Shown one piece after another: positions 33,336-41,749 of a DNA stretch of 45,791 nt (within the stretch, counting starts at the first letter, position 1; each line of letters begins with the position of its first letter). This DNA is from an uncultured Albidovulum sp. (GTDB lineage: Bacteria > Pseudomonadota > Alphaproteobacteria > Rhodobacterales > Rhodobacteraceae). The notes below the pieces were generated by a model. The model made no database searches. It was not told the DNA's origin and worked only from the letters and a program-made list of their open reading frames with translations. The translations under genes were made by a program, and so were the position numbers. The stretch covers positions 1 to 45,791 of the forward strand of contig CAJYAD010000028.1 in the NCBI GenBank assembly GCA_913064775.1, given 5' to 3'.

Positions 33336-34319
33336 ATGCGTACCGGGAACGATCTTGAACTTTTTCGTCTGACGAAACGCTACGGCGACACCGTTGCGGT
33401 GCGGGACCTCAACCACCTGATCGCGGCGGGCACCTATGTGTGTCTGCTCGGGCCGTCGGGCTGCGGGAAATCCTCGACCCTGCGGATGATCGCGGGGCAT
33501 GAAAGCGTGACCGAAGGCGCGATCCTGCTGGACGGGACGGATATCTCGCACTTGCCGCCGGCCAGCCGTGGCACGGCGATGATGTTCCAGAACTACGCGC
33601 TGTTTCCGCATCTGACGGTGCGCGACAACGTGGCGTTTTCGCTGAAGATGAAGGGCGTGGCCAAGGCCGAACGCCATGCCCGCGCCGATGATCTGCTGGA
33701 ACTGGTCGACATGTCGGCCTTCGCCGCGCGGCGCCCCGATCAGCTGTCGGGCGGGCAGCAGCAGCGCGTGGCGCTGGCCCGCGCGCTGATCACCCAACCC
33801 AAGGTGCTGCTGCTGGACGAGCCGCTTTCGGCGCTCGACCCGTTCCTGCGCATCCGCATGCGGGTAGAGCTGAAGCGCCTTCAGCGGGAGCTGGGCATCA
33901 CCTTCATCCACGTCACCCACGGCCAGGACGAGGCGCTGGCGCTGGCCGACGAGGTGATCGTGATGAACAACGCCGTGATCGAGCAATCCGGCCCCCCGCG
34001 CGAGCTGTTCAACATGCCGCGCACCGAATTCGTCGCCCGCTTCCTTGGCGGCCACAACGTGATCCGGCGCGACGGACGCAGCATTGCCGTGCGCAGCGAC
34101 CGGATGGTTCTGACGCGCGGCGCGGGTGCCGCAATCGAGGGCGCGGTCTTCGGCATCGAATATCAGGGCGCGACGGTGCAGCTGGTCCTCAAGACCGGGG
34201 GCGCGGAAGAGCTGTCCGTCGTGCTGACAGAGCGCGACTTCTTCAGCCAGCCCCTGCAGGTCGGCGACACCGCAAGCGTCGCCTGGTCCGAGGCGGATGT
34301 GCATGCGCTGGAGGCCTGA
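33336..34319 (+). CDS. ABC transporter ATP-binding protein, PotA-like
   Basis: The 327-residue ATPase powers the importer encoded by the next genes. Walker A is GPSGCGKSSTLRM (39-51), the Q-loop FQNYALFPHLTVRDNVAFSL, the signature LSGGQQQRVALARAL, Walker B LLLDEPLSALD, and the switch His lies in VTHGQDEALALAD. A C-terminal TOBE-like segment (VRSDRMVL to the end) is typical of the spermidine/putrescine and CUT1 groups. The ATG at 33336 is chosen because the preceding 88 codons in frame are not conserved. The substrate is set by the binding protein and is unknown; the cluster suggests a ureide, hydantoin or purine. Confidence 0.9.
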   Translation: MRTGNDLELFRLTKRYGDTVAVRDLNHLIAAGTYVCLLGPSGCGKSSTLRMIAGHESVTEGAILLDGTDISHLPPASRGTAMMFQNYALFPHLTVRDNVAFSLKMKGVAKAERHARADDLLELVDMSAFAARRPDQLSGGQQQRVALARALITQPKVLLLDEPLSALDPFLRIRMRVELKRLQRELGITFIHVTHGQDEALALADEVIVMNNAVIEQSGPPRELFNMPRTEFVARFLGGHNVIRRDGRSIAVRSDRMVLTRGAGAAIEGAVFGIEYQGATVQLVLKTGGAEELSVVLTERDFFSQPLQVGDTASVAWSEADVHALEA

Positions 34320-34392
34320 CCCCCAATCACCCCGGAATCACAACTCAAAACAGACGGCCAAGAATGGACGCTGCCAACAGAGGAGATTGAAC

Positions 34393-35676
34393 ATGAGCTA
34401 TCGTCTGAACGGAAACTCGGTTGACCGACGGACCTTTCTGAAAGGCAGCGCGGCCGCGGGCGGCGCGTTGTTGGGGGCGCAGGTGCTGGGCGCGCCCGCG
34501 GTGCTGGCCGCCGACGGCATGACCCTGCGCTATCTGGGCACCGCGGTGAACCAGTCCGCCGACATCGCCAAGAAGTGCAAGGAAGACACCGGCATCACCA
34601 TTGAATATATCCCGGTCACCACCGACGAGGTGGCCAAGCGCATCATCACCCAGCCGAACTCGTTCGACATGGTCGACAGCGAATATTTCTCGCTGCCGAA
34701 CCTGATCCCCTCGGGCAACCTGGTCGGGATGGACGCGAAGAAGATCAAATATGCCGACAAGCTGGCGACGGTGCTGACCAAGGGCATGGTCGACGGCAAG
34801 ATGGTCGGCATGCAGGGCACCGCGCCGGCCAAGGTGTTCTATCTGGAAGGCGAGCATTCGGCCAAGTTCGCCAAGGAACAGACCGAATGGATCACCCTGA
34901 TCCCGACCACCTATAACGCCGACACGCTGGGCATGCGGCCCGATCTGATCGGCCATGAGGTGAAGCATTGGAAGGCGCTGCTGGATCCCGAATTCAAGGG
35001 CCGGACCGCGCTGATCAACGTGCCCTCGATCGGCATCATGGATGCGGCGATGGCGATCGAATCCGCCGGGTTGATGACATACGGCGACAAGGGCAACCAG
35101 ACCAAGGCCGAGATCGACTTCACCATCGACACCCTGATCAAGGCCAAGAAGGCCGGCCAGTTCCGCGCCTTCTGGACCGATTTCAACGAAAGCGTCAACC
35201 TGATGGCCTCGGGCGAGGTGGTGCTGCAATCCATGTGGTCGCCAGCGGTCACCGCGGTGCGTTCGAAGGGCATCAAATGCGCCTATCCGGGCCTGGCGGA
35301 AGGCTATCGCGGCTGGGCCTCGGGCTTCGGCATTCCGAAGACCACGCGCGGCAAGAAGATCGACGCGGCCTATGAATTCGTCAACTGGTTCCTGTCGGGC
35401 TGGGCAGGGGCCTTTCTGAACCGGCAGGGCTATTACTCGGCCGTGCCGGAAACCGCGGAGGAATTCATGAAGCCTTATGAGTGGGATTTCTGGATGGAAG
35501 GAAAGCCCGCCGCGCAGGATATCCACGCCCCCGACGGCACGCTGATCGAGAAGGCCGGCGCAATGCGCGACGGCGGGTCCTATGCGGCGCGCATGGGCCA
35601 TGTGGCGTGCTGGAACTCGGTCATGGAGCAGAACGAGTACATGGTGCGCAAGTGGAACCAGTTCATCGCGGCCTGA
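34393..35676 (+). CDS. ABC transporter substrate-binding protein with Tat signal, PotD/F-like
   Basis: The 427-residue protein has a twin-arginine signal (DRRTFLKGSAAAGGALLGAQVL, cleavage probably after VLA), so it is exported folded to the periplasm. The mature part resembles extracellular solute-binding proteins of the spermidine/putrescine (PotD) group: MTLRYLGTAVNQSADIAKKCKEDTGITIEYIPVTTDEV and VNLMASGEVVLQSMWSPAVTAVRSKGI. The length is greater than PotD (about 350), like several family members for other nitrogen compounds. The start at 34393 follows AGAGGAGATTGAAC. A strong hairpin after the stop may set the high binding-protein-to-permease ratio usual for such operons. Confidence 0.88.
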   Translation: MSYRLNGNSVDRRTFLKGSAAAGGALLGAQVLGAPAVLAADGMTLRYLGTAVNQSADIAKKCKEDTGITIEYIPVTTDEVAKRIITQPNSFDMVDSEYFSLPNLIPSGNLVGMDAKKIKYADKLATVLTKGMVDGKMVGMQGTAPAKVFYLEGEHSAKFAKEQTEWITLIPTTYNADTLGMRPDLIGHEVKHWKALLDPEFKGRTALINVPSIGIMDAAMAIESAGLMTYGDKGNQTKAEIDFTIDTLIKAKKAGQFRAFWTDFNESVNLMASGEVVLQSMWSPAVTAVRSKGIKCAYPGLAEGYRGWASGFGIPKTTRGKKIDAAYEFVNWFLSGWAGAFLNRQGYYSAVPETAEEFMKPYEWDFWMEGKPAAQDIHAPDGTLIEKAGAMRDGGSYAARMGHVACWNSVMEQNEYMVRKWNQFIAA

Positions 35677-35694
35677 GGCGGCGCTGATGTGACC

Positions 35695-35723
35695 GGGCCG
35701 CTCTGCCCTTCGCGGGGCGGCCC
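35695..35723 (+). terminator. Intra-operon hairpin after the binding-protein gene
   Basis: GGGCCGC (35695-35701) pairs with GCGGCCC (35717-35723), with a further CCC/GGG pairing inside around a TTCG-containing loop. There is no T-run. It lies 19 bases after the binding-protein stop and 19 before the permease, a place where such hairpins stabilise upstream mRNA or cause partial termination. Confidence 0.5.
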
Positions 35724-35741
35724 CCTACTTCGGGATCGGCA

Positions 35742-36620
35742 ATGGGATCGAAATCAAACAAGACCCCCTATTGGCAGGCGGCGCCGATGGCGGCGGTCTT
35801 CACCCTGTTCTTCGCGGTTCCGCTGGCGGTGATCGTGATCGTCAGTTTCTGGCAATACAACCAGTACTCGATCACCCCGGCCTTCATCTTCAGCAATTAC
35901 ACCGACATCTTTAGCGGCTGCATCCGGCAGTTGCCGGACCTGTGCACCACCTTCGCCACCTATCTGCAGACGCTGATCTTCTGCGCCGAGGTCTGGGCGC
36001 TGACGTTGGTGATCGGCTTCGCGCTGGCCTATTTCCTGGTGTTCGAGGTCCGCACCCCCACGATGCAGGTGGTGCTGGCGCTGATCTGCACCATCCCGTT
36101 CTGGACCTCGAACGTGATCCGGATGATTTCCTGGATCCCGCTTCTGGGCCGCAACGGGCTGATCAATCAGGGGCTGCTGGCGCTGGGGGTCACCGACCAT
36201 CCGGTCGAATGGCTGCTTTATTCCCATTTCTCGGTGCTGCTGGCCTTCGTGCATCTGAACACCGTCTTCATGATCATCCCAATCCTCAATTCCATGGCCC
36301 GGATCGACCGCTCGCTGATCGAGGCGGCGCGGGACGGCGGCGCCTCGGGCTGGCAGACGCTGTGGAACGTGCTGATCCCGCTGTCGAAGCCCGGCATCGC
36401 CATCGGCTCGATCTTCGTCATCACCGTGGTGATGGGCGATTACATCACCATCGGCATCATGGGCGGGCAGCAGATCGCCTCGGTCGGCAAGGTGATCCAG
36501 GTGCAGACCAACTTCCTGCAATTCCCGCTGGCGGCGGCGAATGCGGTGGTGCTGCTGGCGACCGTGCTGGTGCTGATCCTCGGCCTCACCCGGCTGGTCG
36601 ACATCCGCAAGGAGCTATGA
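35742..36620 (+). CDS. ABC transporter permease, PotB-like
   Basis: The 292-residue inner-membrane permease has about six hydrophobic segments. The EAA loop that contacts the ATPase is EAARDGGASGWQTLWNVLIPLSKPGI (near residues 195-220). N-terminal FTLFFAVPLAVIVIVSFWQYN and the FWTSNVIRMISWIPLLGRNGLIN stretch match the PotB branch. The start at 35742 has only a weak GGGATCGGC before it. It is followed after three bases by the second permease. Confidence 0.9.
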   Translation: MGSKSNKTPYWQAAPMAAVFTLFFAVPLAVIVIVSFWQYNQYSITPAFIFSNYTDIFSGCIRQLPDLCTTFATYLQTLIFCAEVWALTLVIGFALAYFLVFEVRTPTMQVVLALICTIPFWTSNVIRMISWIPLLGRNGLINQGLLALGVTDHPVEWLLYSHFSVLLAFVHLNTVFMIIPILNSMARIDRSLIEAARDGGASGWQTLWNVLIPLSKPGIAIGSIFVITVVMGDYITIGIMGGQQIASVGKVIQVQTNFLQFPLAAANAVVLLATVLVLILGLTRLVDIRKEL

Positions 36621-36623
36621 GCC

Positions 36624-37523
36624 ATGACGGAGCGCCGCTCACTTGCCTTCTACCTTCTCGCGATCTTCTTCGCCCTGTTCGTGGTCTTCCTTTACGGGCC
36701 GACCCTCACCATCCTGGTGCTGTCTTTCCAGGGGCCGCAGGGCGGGCTGACCTTTCCGATGCGCGGGGTATCGCTGCACTGGTTCCGGCAGCTTTTCCAC
36801 GGCATCGGCGTCGTCGACATCGGCGGGGCGCTGTGGAATTCGCTGCAACTCGGCGTCACGGTGATGATCCTCACGGTGGTCGCCTCGGTCATGGCCGGGT
36901 TGGCGTTCCGGCGCCGGTTCTTCGGTGCGACGCTGTTGTTCTACACCGCCATCGCCAGCCTGATCGTGCCCTCGATCGTCGTGTCGCTGGGCATCGCGCT
37001 GGAGTTCCGGATTGCCGACGACGGGGTCAAGGCCTTCGGCGATGCCTTCCATATTGAATGGATCTGGAACAATTTCACCACGCTGATGGGGCTGTTCACC
37101 TCGGGCCTCGGCGCGCATCTTAGCTGGACCTTCCCCTTCGGCCTGTTGATCATGTTTGCGGTCTTCAACCGCTTCAACCCGGCCTATGAGGAGGCCGCGC
37201 GCGACCTCGGCGCCACGCCCTGGCAGACTTTCCGCCATGTCGTGCTGCCGATCATCGCGCCGGCGATCGCGGGGGTGGCGCTGTTCGGCTTTACCCTGTC
37301 CTGGGACGAAATCGCGCGCTCCAGCCAGGCGATGGGCGCCGACAGCACGCTGCCGATCACGCTGCGGGCGCTGACCACCACCGTCACCACCCCGGCGATC
37401 TACGCGCTGGGCACGGTGACGACGGCGGTGTCCTTCACGGTGATCGGCGCGGTGCTGGCGATCGTGACCATGGTGCAGCGCCGCCGCCGCAGGCTGGGGT
37501 CGGACGCGGGCAAGGGCGTGTGA
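36624..37523 (+). CDS. ABC transporter permease, PotC-like
   Basis: The 299-residue second permease has six hydrophobic segments and the EAA loop EEAARDLGATPWQTFRHVVLPIIAPAI (about residues 190-216). FFALFVVFLYGPTLTILVLSFQ and SIVVSLGIALEF match the PotC branch. It completes the importer with the ATPase, binding protein and first permease. The start at 36624 follows AAGGAGCTATGAGCC. Its stop almost touches the racemase start, so transport and catabolism are one operon. Confidence 0.9.
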   Translation: MTERRSLAFYLLAIFFALFVVFLYGPTLTILVLSFQGPQGGLTFPMRGVSLHWFRQLFHGIGVVDIGGALWNSLQLGVTVMILTVVASVMAGLAFRRRFFGATLLFYTAIASLIVPSIVVSLGIALEFRIADDGVKAFGDAFHIEWIWNNFTTLMGLFTSGLGAHLSWTFPFGLLIMFAVFNRFNPAYEEAARDLGATPWQTFRHVVLPIIAPAIAGVALFGFTLSWDEIARSSQAMGADSTLPITLRALTTTVTTPAIYALGTVTTAVSFTVIGAVLAIVTMVQRRRRRLGSDAGKGV

Positions 37524-37531
37524 GGCGGCAG

Positions 37532-38206
37532 ATGACGCGGCTGACCTTCATCAACCCCAACGCCACCGAGGCGATGACCGACAATATCGTGGCCGCCGCC
37601 CGCGCCGCGCTGCCGGGGGCCGAGATCACCGGCCTGACCAACACCGACGGCCCCGCCGCGATCCAGGGCGCGGCGGATGGCGAGGCCGCAATCCCGGGCC
37701 TGCTGGCGCGCATCCCCGAAGCCCGTGCGCGGGGCGCCGAGGCCATCGTCATCGCCTGTTTCGACGACACCGGCCTGACGGACGCACAGGCGCTCGCCGG
37801 CTGCCCGGTGCTGGGGATCGGACAGGCCTCTTACCTGATGGCGGCGGCGCTGGGGGTGCGGTTCTCGGTCGTCACTTCCACCGCCGCCTCGATCCCCGTC
37901 ATCGCGGGCAACATCCGGGCGCAGGGTTTCGGCGGGATCTGCGCCTCGGTTCGCGCCAGCGGTCTGGGCGTTCTGGAGATCGACGAAGGCCGCGAGGCCG
38001 TCCGCGCCCGCCTGGCGGACGAGATCGCCCTTGCTCGCGATCAGGACGGCGCCGCGGCGGTGGTGCTGGGCTGCGCCGGCATGGCCGCGCTCGCCCCCGA
38101 TCTGAGCGCGCGCACCGCGGTACGGCTGATCGACGGCGTCGCGGCCGCCGCGCATCTGGCCCGCGCCGCCATCGACTTCACCACCCGCGAAAGGGAACAG
38201 CCATGA
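37532..38206 (+). CDS. Hydantoin/allantoin racemase family protein (Asp/Glu racemase superfamily)
   Basis: The 224-residue protein has the two catalytic cysteines of the cofactor-independent racemases, Cys76 (VIACFDDTGL) and Cys181 (VLGCAGMAAL), and the family opening LTFINPNATEAMTDNIV. The hydantoin racemase HyuE and allantoin racemase HpxA are the closest named types. Racemisation would let a stereospecific hydrolase use both enantiomers of a hydantoin. I use the ATG at 37532 after GAGGCGGCAG; a GTG at 37520 overlapping the permease stop is an alternative. It overlaps the next start by four bases. Confidence 0.85.
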   Translation: MTRLTFINPNATEAMTDNIVAAARAALPGAEITGLTNTDGPAAIQGAADGEAAIPGLLARIPEARARGAEAIVIACFDDTGLTDAQALAGCPVLGIGQASYLMAAALGVRFSVVTSTAASIPVIAGNIRAQGFGGICASVRASGLGVLEIDEGREAVRARLADEIALARDQDGAAAVVLGCAGMAALAPDLSARTAVRLIDGVAAAAHLARAAIDFTTREREQP

Positions 38207-38628
38207 CCGACACGTCCGATCCGGTCGCCGAGGCGAAGGAGATCGTCGAGACCTATCTGCACCTTTCCATGGTGCCCGACCCCGAGGCCGCCGCGCGCCA
38301 TGTCGCGCCGGGATTTCGGATGATCTTCACCGGCGGGCGGCGCTTTACCTCGCCCGCCGACAGTGCCGCCTTCAACGCCAGGCGCTACAAATGGGTGAAG
38401 AAACGTTTCCTGCGCACCGACGCCGCGAGCGACCCCGAAACCGGCGAGGTCCGGGTCTACAACACCGGCTACCTTTACGGCGAATGGCCCGACGGCACCC
38501 GGTTCGAGACCAACCGCTATATCGACATCTTCACCCTTCGCGACGGGCTGATCACCGAGACGCAGGTCTGGAACGACAGCGCCGAGATCCTGCTTGACCG
38601 CCACGCCCTTTCCGAGGCCCCACTATGA
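38203..38628 (+). CDS. NTF2-like (SnoaL-type) protein of unknown role in the cluster
   Basis: The 141-residue protein looks like a nuclear-transport-factor-2 fold: a helical start (VAEAKEIVETYLHLSMVPDPEAAARHVAPGF), then strands (RMIFTGGRRFTS, VRVYNTGYLYGEWPDGTRFETNRYIDIFTLRDGLITETQVWND). The cone-shaped fold hosts cofactor-free isomerases, dehydratases and hydrolases as well as non-enzymes. Its start overlaps the racemase stop and its stop overlaps the next start (ATGA at both ends), so it is made together with two hydantoin-type enzymes. I infer that it acts on the same pathway, perhaps as a decarboxylase, hydrolase or isomerase; nothing in the sequence proves catalysis. Confidence 0.75.
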   Translation: MTDTSDPVAEAKEIVETYLHLSMVPDPEAAARHVAPGFRMIFTGGRRFTSPADSAAFNARRYKWVKKRFLRTDAASDPETGEVRVYNTGYLYGEWPDGTRFETNRYIDIFTLRDGLITETQVWNDSAEILLDRHALSEAPL

Positions 38629-39512
38629 CCCTGCCCACCCACGGACGCTACGATTACAGCCCGATCACAGCGCGGCCCGATTACAGCTGGCCCGGCGGCA
38701 AGCGCCTTGCGGTCTATTTCGGGCTGAACCTTGAACATTTCGCCTTTGGCGAGGGGCTGGGCGCCGAACTCGCCCCGGGCGGGCCGCAGCCGGACGTGCT
38801 GAACTACGCCTGGCGCGACTGGGGCAACCGCGTCGGCGCCTGGCGGATGCTGCACTTGTTCGAAGACTTTGACCTGCCCGTCACCTTGCTGGCCAACAGC
38901 GCGATGTATGATTACGCGCCCGAGTTGATGGCCGCCTTCCGCGCCCGCGGTGATGAGGTCGCGGGCCATGGCCGCACCAATTCCGAACGACAAAGCACCC
39001 TGCCCGAGGTCGAGGAACGCGCCCTGATCGCAGAGGCGACCGCGATCCTGCGCGCCGCCGAAGGCACGCCGCCCGAGGGCTGGCTGAGCCCCTGGATCGC
39101 GGAAAGCCGGGTCACGCCGGACCTGCTGGCCGAGGCCGGCTATCGCTACACCCTGAACTGGTGCATGGACGATCAGCCGGTATGGATGCGCACCCGTTCG
39201 GGGCGGATCCTGTCGATCCCTTATCCGCAGGAGCTGAACGATATCCCCGCCATTGCCGCACGCCGCGGCTCGGCCCAGGATTTCGCGACCATGATCACCG
39301 ACAGTTTCGACGAGATGCTGGACCAGTCGCAGGCTCAGCCGCTGGTCATGGGGATCGCGCTGCATCCCTATATCCTGGGTCAGCCATTCCGGCTGCGCCG
39401 CTTTCGCGCGGCGCTGGCCCATATGCTGGAACGTCGGGGCGAGGTCTGGTTCACCCAGGCGCGCGCGATCAGCCGCTTCTGTCATGACCACCCCGACCTT
39501 GTTCCGAGCTGA
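38625..39512 (+). CDS. Polysaccharide-deacetylase-fold amidohydrolase, PuuE (allantoinase)-like
   Basis: The 295-residue cytoplasmic protein (no signal peptide) has the NodB-like fold: RLAVYFGLNLEHFAFGEG, YAWRDWGNRVGAWRMLHLFEDFDLPVTLLANSAMYDYAPELMAAFRARGDEVAGHGRTNSE, then GWLSPWIAESRVTPDLLAEAGYRY and ALHPYILGQPFRLRRFRAAL. PuuE-type allantoinases and hydantoin/imide hydrolases in this fold open a ring rather than deacetylate sugars. The HGRTNSE motif replaces the usual metal-binding H-x3-H of chitin deacetylases. Coupled to a racemase, it probably opens allantoin or another hydantoin (inference). Last gene of the operon. Confidence 0.8.
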   Translation: MTLPTHGRYDYSPITARPDYSWPGGKRLAVYFGLNLEHFAFGEGLGAELAPGGPQPDVLNYAWRDWGNRVGAWRMLHLFEDFDLPVTLLANSAMYDYAPELMAAFRARGDEVAGHGRTNSERQSTLPEVEERALIAEATAILRAAEGTPPEGWLSPWIAESRVTPDLLAEAGYRYTLNWCMDDQPVWMRTRSGRILSIPYPQELNDIPAIAARRGSAQDFATMITDSFDEMLDQSQAQPLVMGIALHPYILGQPFRLRRFRAALAHMLERRGEVWFTQARAISRFCHDHPDLVPS

Positions 39513-39553
39513 GGCCCGATTGCACGGGACGAAGGCCCTGAAGCAATTGTCTT

Positions 39554-39582
39554 TTGCCAAGCCCGGCCTCCCTGAGCTAATA
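39554..39582 (+). promoter_or_regulatory. Predicted promoter of the MetX-like gene
   Basis: TTGCCA (39554-39559), a 17-bp spacer and CTAATA (39577-39582) lie 47 bases before the start at 39630, and the gap follows the end of the catabolic operon. Confidence 0.45.
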
Positions 39583-39629
39583 CTCGGCGCGGGCTGCGGC
39601 CCCATGCAGACCGAAAGGCAGGCGATCCC

Positions 39630-40649
39630 ATGACCTCTGAGGCCTCTCATGTCTTCGAGTTCGAAAACCTGACGCTTCAGCGCGGCTTCACGCTGCCGCG
39701 CGCGCAGATCACCTACAAGACCTATGGGCGACTGGCGGCGGACAAGTCGAACGTCATCCTCTACCCGACCTCCTACGGTGCCCAGCATACGGATACCGAG
39801 TGGCTGATCGGACCGGGGCGGGTGCTGGACCCGAACGAGTGGTTCATCGTGATCCCGAACATGTTCGGCAACGGGCTGTCGAGTTCGCCCTCGAACCTGG
39901 CGGTGCCCTTCGGCCCCGACCGCTGCCCGACCTTCACCCATTGGGACAACGTCCACGCCCAGGCCCGGATGCTAGAGGCCGCCTTCGGCGTCACCCATCT
40001 GGCGATGGCCTATGGCTGGTCGATGGGTGCGCAGCAGGCGCTGCACTGGGGCGCGATCTTCCCCGACCGGGTGGCGCGGATCTGCGCGGTCTGCGGCTCG
40101 GCCCGGACCTCGATCCACAACAAGGTGTTTCTGGAGGGCGTGCGCGCCACACTGACCGGCGATCCCGCCTGGCGCGGGGATCATTTCGCCGCCCATCCAG
40201 TGCGCGGCCTGCGCGCGATGGGGCGGGTCTATGCCGGCTGGGCCATGTCGCAGGCCTTCTACCGCGAGCGTTTGTACGAACAGGCGGGGTTTTCCTCGCT
40301 AGAGGATTTCCTGGTGCGCTCGTGGGAGGCCAACTTCCTGCGCCGCGACGCCCATGACCTGCTTGCCGCCCTGGAAACCTGGATGGTCTCGGACATCTCC
40401 GACAATGCGATCTACAACGGTGATCTGGCGGCGGCGCTGGGCGCGATCACCGCGCGGGCGATCATCATGCCTTCGCGCACCGATCTCTATTTCACCCCCG
40501 AAGACAGCGAGATCGAGACCGCGATGATGCCCAACGCCGAACTCCGCCCGATCGAATCGATCTGGGGGCATCGGGCCGGAAATCCGGTCTTCAACGCGGA
40601 GGATGAGATTACCTTGCGTCAGGCGGTGTCGGATCTGTTAAGTAGATGA
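39630..40649 (+). CDS. Alpha/beta-fold acyltransferase/hydrolase, MetX-related
   Basis: The 339-residue protein belongs to the homoserine O-acetyltransferase-like alpha/beta hydrolases. The nucleophile elbow is AYGWSMGAQQALHW with Ser131. The probable triad partners are Asp285 (MPSRTDLYFTPED) and His314 (IWGHRAGNPV). The N-terminal AQITYKTYGRL and IGPGRVLDPNEWFIVIPNMFGNGLSSSPSN segments are family hallmarks. The GWSMG elbow and the short cap differ from classical MetX (usually longer than 360 residues), so it may act on another substrate. The start at 39630 follows AAAGGCAGGCGATCCC. Confidence 0.8.
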   Translation: MTSEASHVFEFENLTLQRGFTLPRAQITYKTYGRLAADKSNVILYPTSYGAQHTDTEWLIGPGRVLDPNEWFIVIPNMFGNGLSSSPSNLAVPFGPDRCPTFTHWDNVHAQARMLEAAFGVTHLAMAYGWSMGAQQALHWGAIFPDRVARICAVCGSARTSIHNKVFLEGVRATLTGDPAWRGDHFAAHPVRGLRAMGRVYAGWAMSQAFYRERLYEQAGFSSLEDFLVRSWEANFLRRDAHDLLAALETWMVSDISDNAIYNGDLAAALGAITARAIIMPSRTDLYFTPEDSEIETAMMPNAELRPIESIWGHRAGNPVFNAEDEITLRQAVSDLLSR

Positions 40650-40652
40650 TAA
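40638..40652. promoter_or_regulatory. Near-match to a CtrA box
   Basis: TTAA-GTAGATG-ATAA differs by one base from the CtrA consensus TTAA-N7-TTAA. It overlaps the stop of the previous gene, about 120 bases upstream of the response regulator. CtrA controls motility and signalling genes in Rhodobacterales. A single near-match is weak evidence. Confidence 0.2.
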
Positions 40653-40773
40653 CGTGACCACCCAAATCGAGCTGCAAAGAAGTCCGCCGCACAAATCAGC
40701 GTGAATGGACCTTAACGCCAAAACAGGCCATTCGTCGTTTCGCATTCGAATCGCAGGGAGGGGACAGACGACA

Positions 40774-41724
40774 ATGAAGATCCTCACGGTCGATGACGAC
40801 CCGTTTTTTCTGGAAGTTCTCGAGGCAATGCTCGATTCCGGTGGGTTCAAGGACGTGACGTCGGCCGTCTCGGCGCAGCAGGCTGCACAGATAATCTCAG
40901 GCGCCGCGCAGCCTTTCGATTGTGCGTTCATCGATATGCGCATGCCTGAGATCGAGGGCGACTACCTTTGCCGGTGGCTGCGGCGTTTGCCGGAGTATCA
41001 CGACGCGAGCATCGTGATGCTGACCGCCAGCGGGAAGAAGGAAGATGTGCAGCGGGCGTTCATGTCCGGCGCATCCGATTACATCACCAAGCCCGTGGAT
41101 GCCACCGAACTGCTGTCGCGGACGCGGCAAATCGCGCTGACAGGTGGTGCATCGACAGCCGGGGCGGGCGCGATGGCGGACAGATCCGGCGTGGCAGAGC
41201 AGCGGGAGCAGAACTATTTCGATCCGGTCCAGATCGAGGGTGTGAAGCGCTCGGTGAAGCTCGACGCGTTGGCGAATTATGTGGCGCAATTGTCTCGTTC
41301 CAGCGAGAACAAGCTTTCGGTGGTGACCTTTCACATGCGCGAAGGCGCCGAATTGCATCGGCGGTGTACGCCTGAGGAATTCACCCGGGTGCTTGCTGCG
41401 GCCGCGCGGGCGATTCTGGCGCATGCCCAGCTGCCGCATCCCTTCATCGCCTATTGCGGGTCTGGTGTCTTCCTCATCGTATCGGACACCGCCGCCATGA
41501 GCCCGGATCAGCGCGAGGCGATCGAAGCCGCGATCAACGACGAGCTTCGCGCCAAGGGGCTGACGGATGGTGCTGGCCGTGCCATCAAGGTTACCGTCGC
41601 GATGATGGAGTCGCACCGCCTTGGTGGCCGGACCGAACAACAGAATGTGACGGCGATGTACCGGGCGATCGAGAACGCCGAGCACGAGACCCTCAGCATC
41701 CGGCTTGGGCTATTGAGTACCTGA
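40774..41724 (+). CDS. Response regulator with degenerate GGDEF-like output domain
   Basis: The 316-residue protein has a complete CheY-type receiver (1-120): acidic pocket Asp7-Asp9, phospho-acceptor Asp54 (FIDMRMPEI), Thr84 (VMLTASG) and Lys106 (YITKPVD). A linker rich in Gly/Ala (122-145) leads to a C-terminal domain (about 150-316) whose strand LSVVTFHMREGAELH, long helix EEFTRVLAAAARAILA and FIAYCGSGVFLIVSD follow a diguanylate-cyclase plan. GSGVF stands where GGDEF should be, so cyclase activity is unlikely. The start at 40774 follows CAGGGAGGGGACAG. No sensor kinase is adjacent. Confidence 0.8.
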   Translation: MKILTVDDDPFFLEVLEAMLDSGGFKDVTSAVSAQQAAQIISGAAQPFDCAFIDMRMPEIEGDYLCRWLRRLPEYHDASIVMLTASGKKEDVQRAFMSGASDYITKPVDATELLSRTRQIALTGGASTAGAGAMADRSGVAEQREQNYFDPVQIEGVKRSVKLDALANYVAQLSRSSENKLSVVTFHMREGAELHRRCTPEEFTRVLAAAARAILAHAQLPHPFIAYCGSGVFLIVSDTAAMSPDQREAIEAAINDELRAKGLTDGAGRAIKVTVAMMESHRLGGRTEQQNVTAMYRAIENAEHETLSIRLGLLST

Positions 41725-41749
41725 GCACCGGCGCGCGCCCCGGTCGGGA

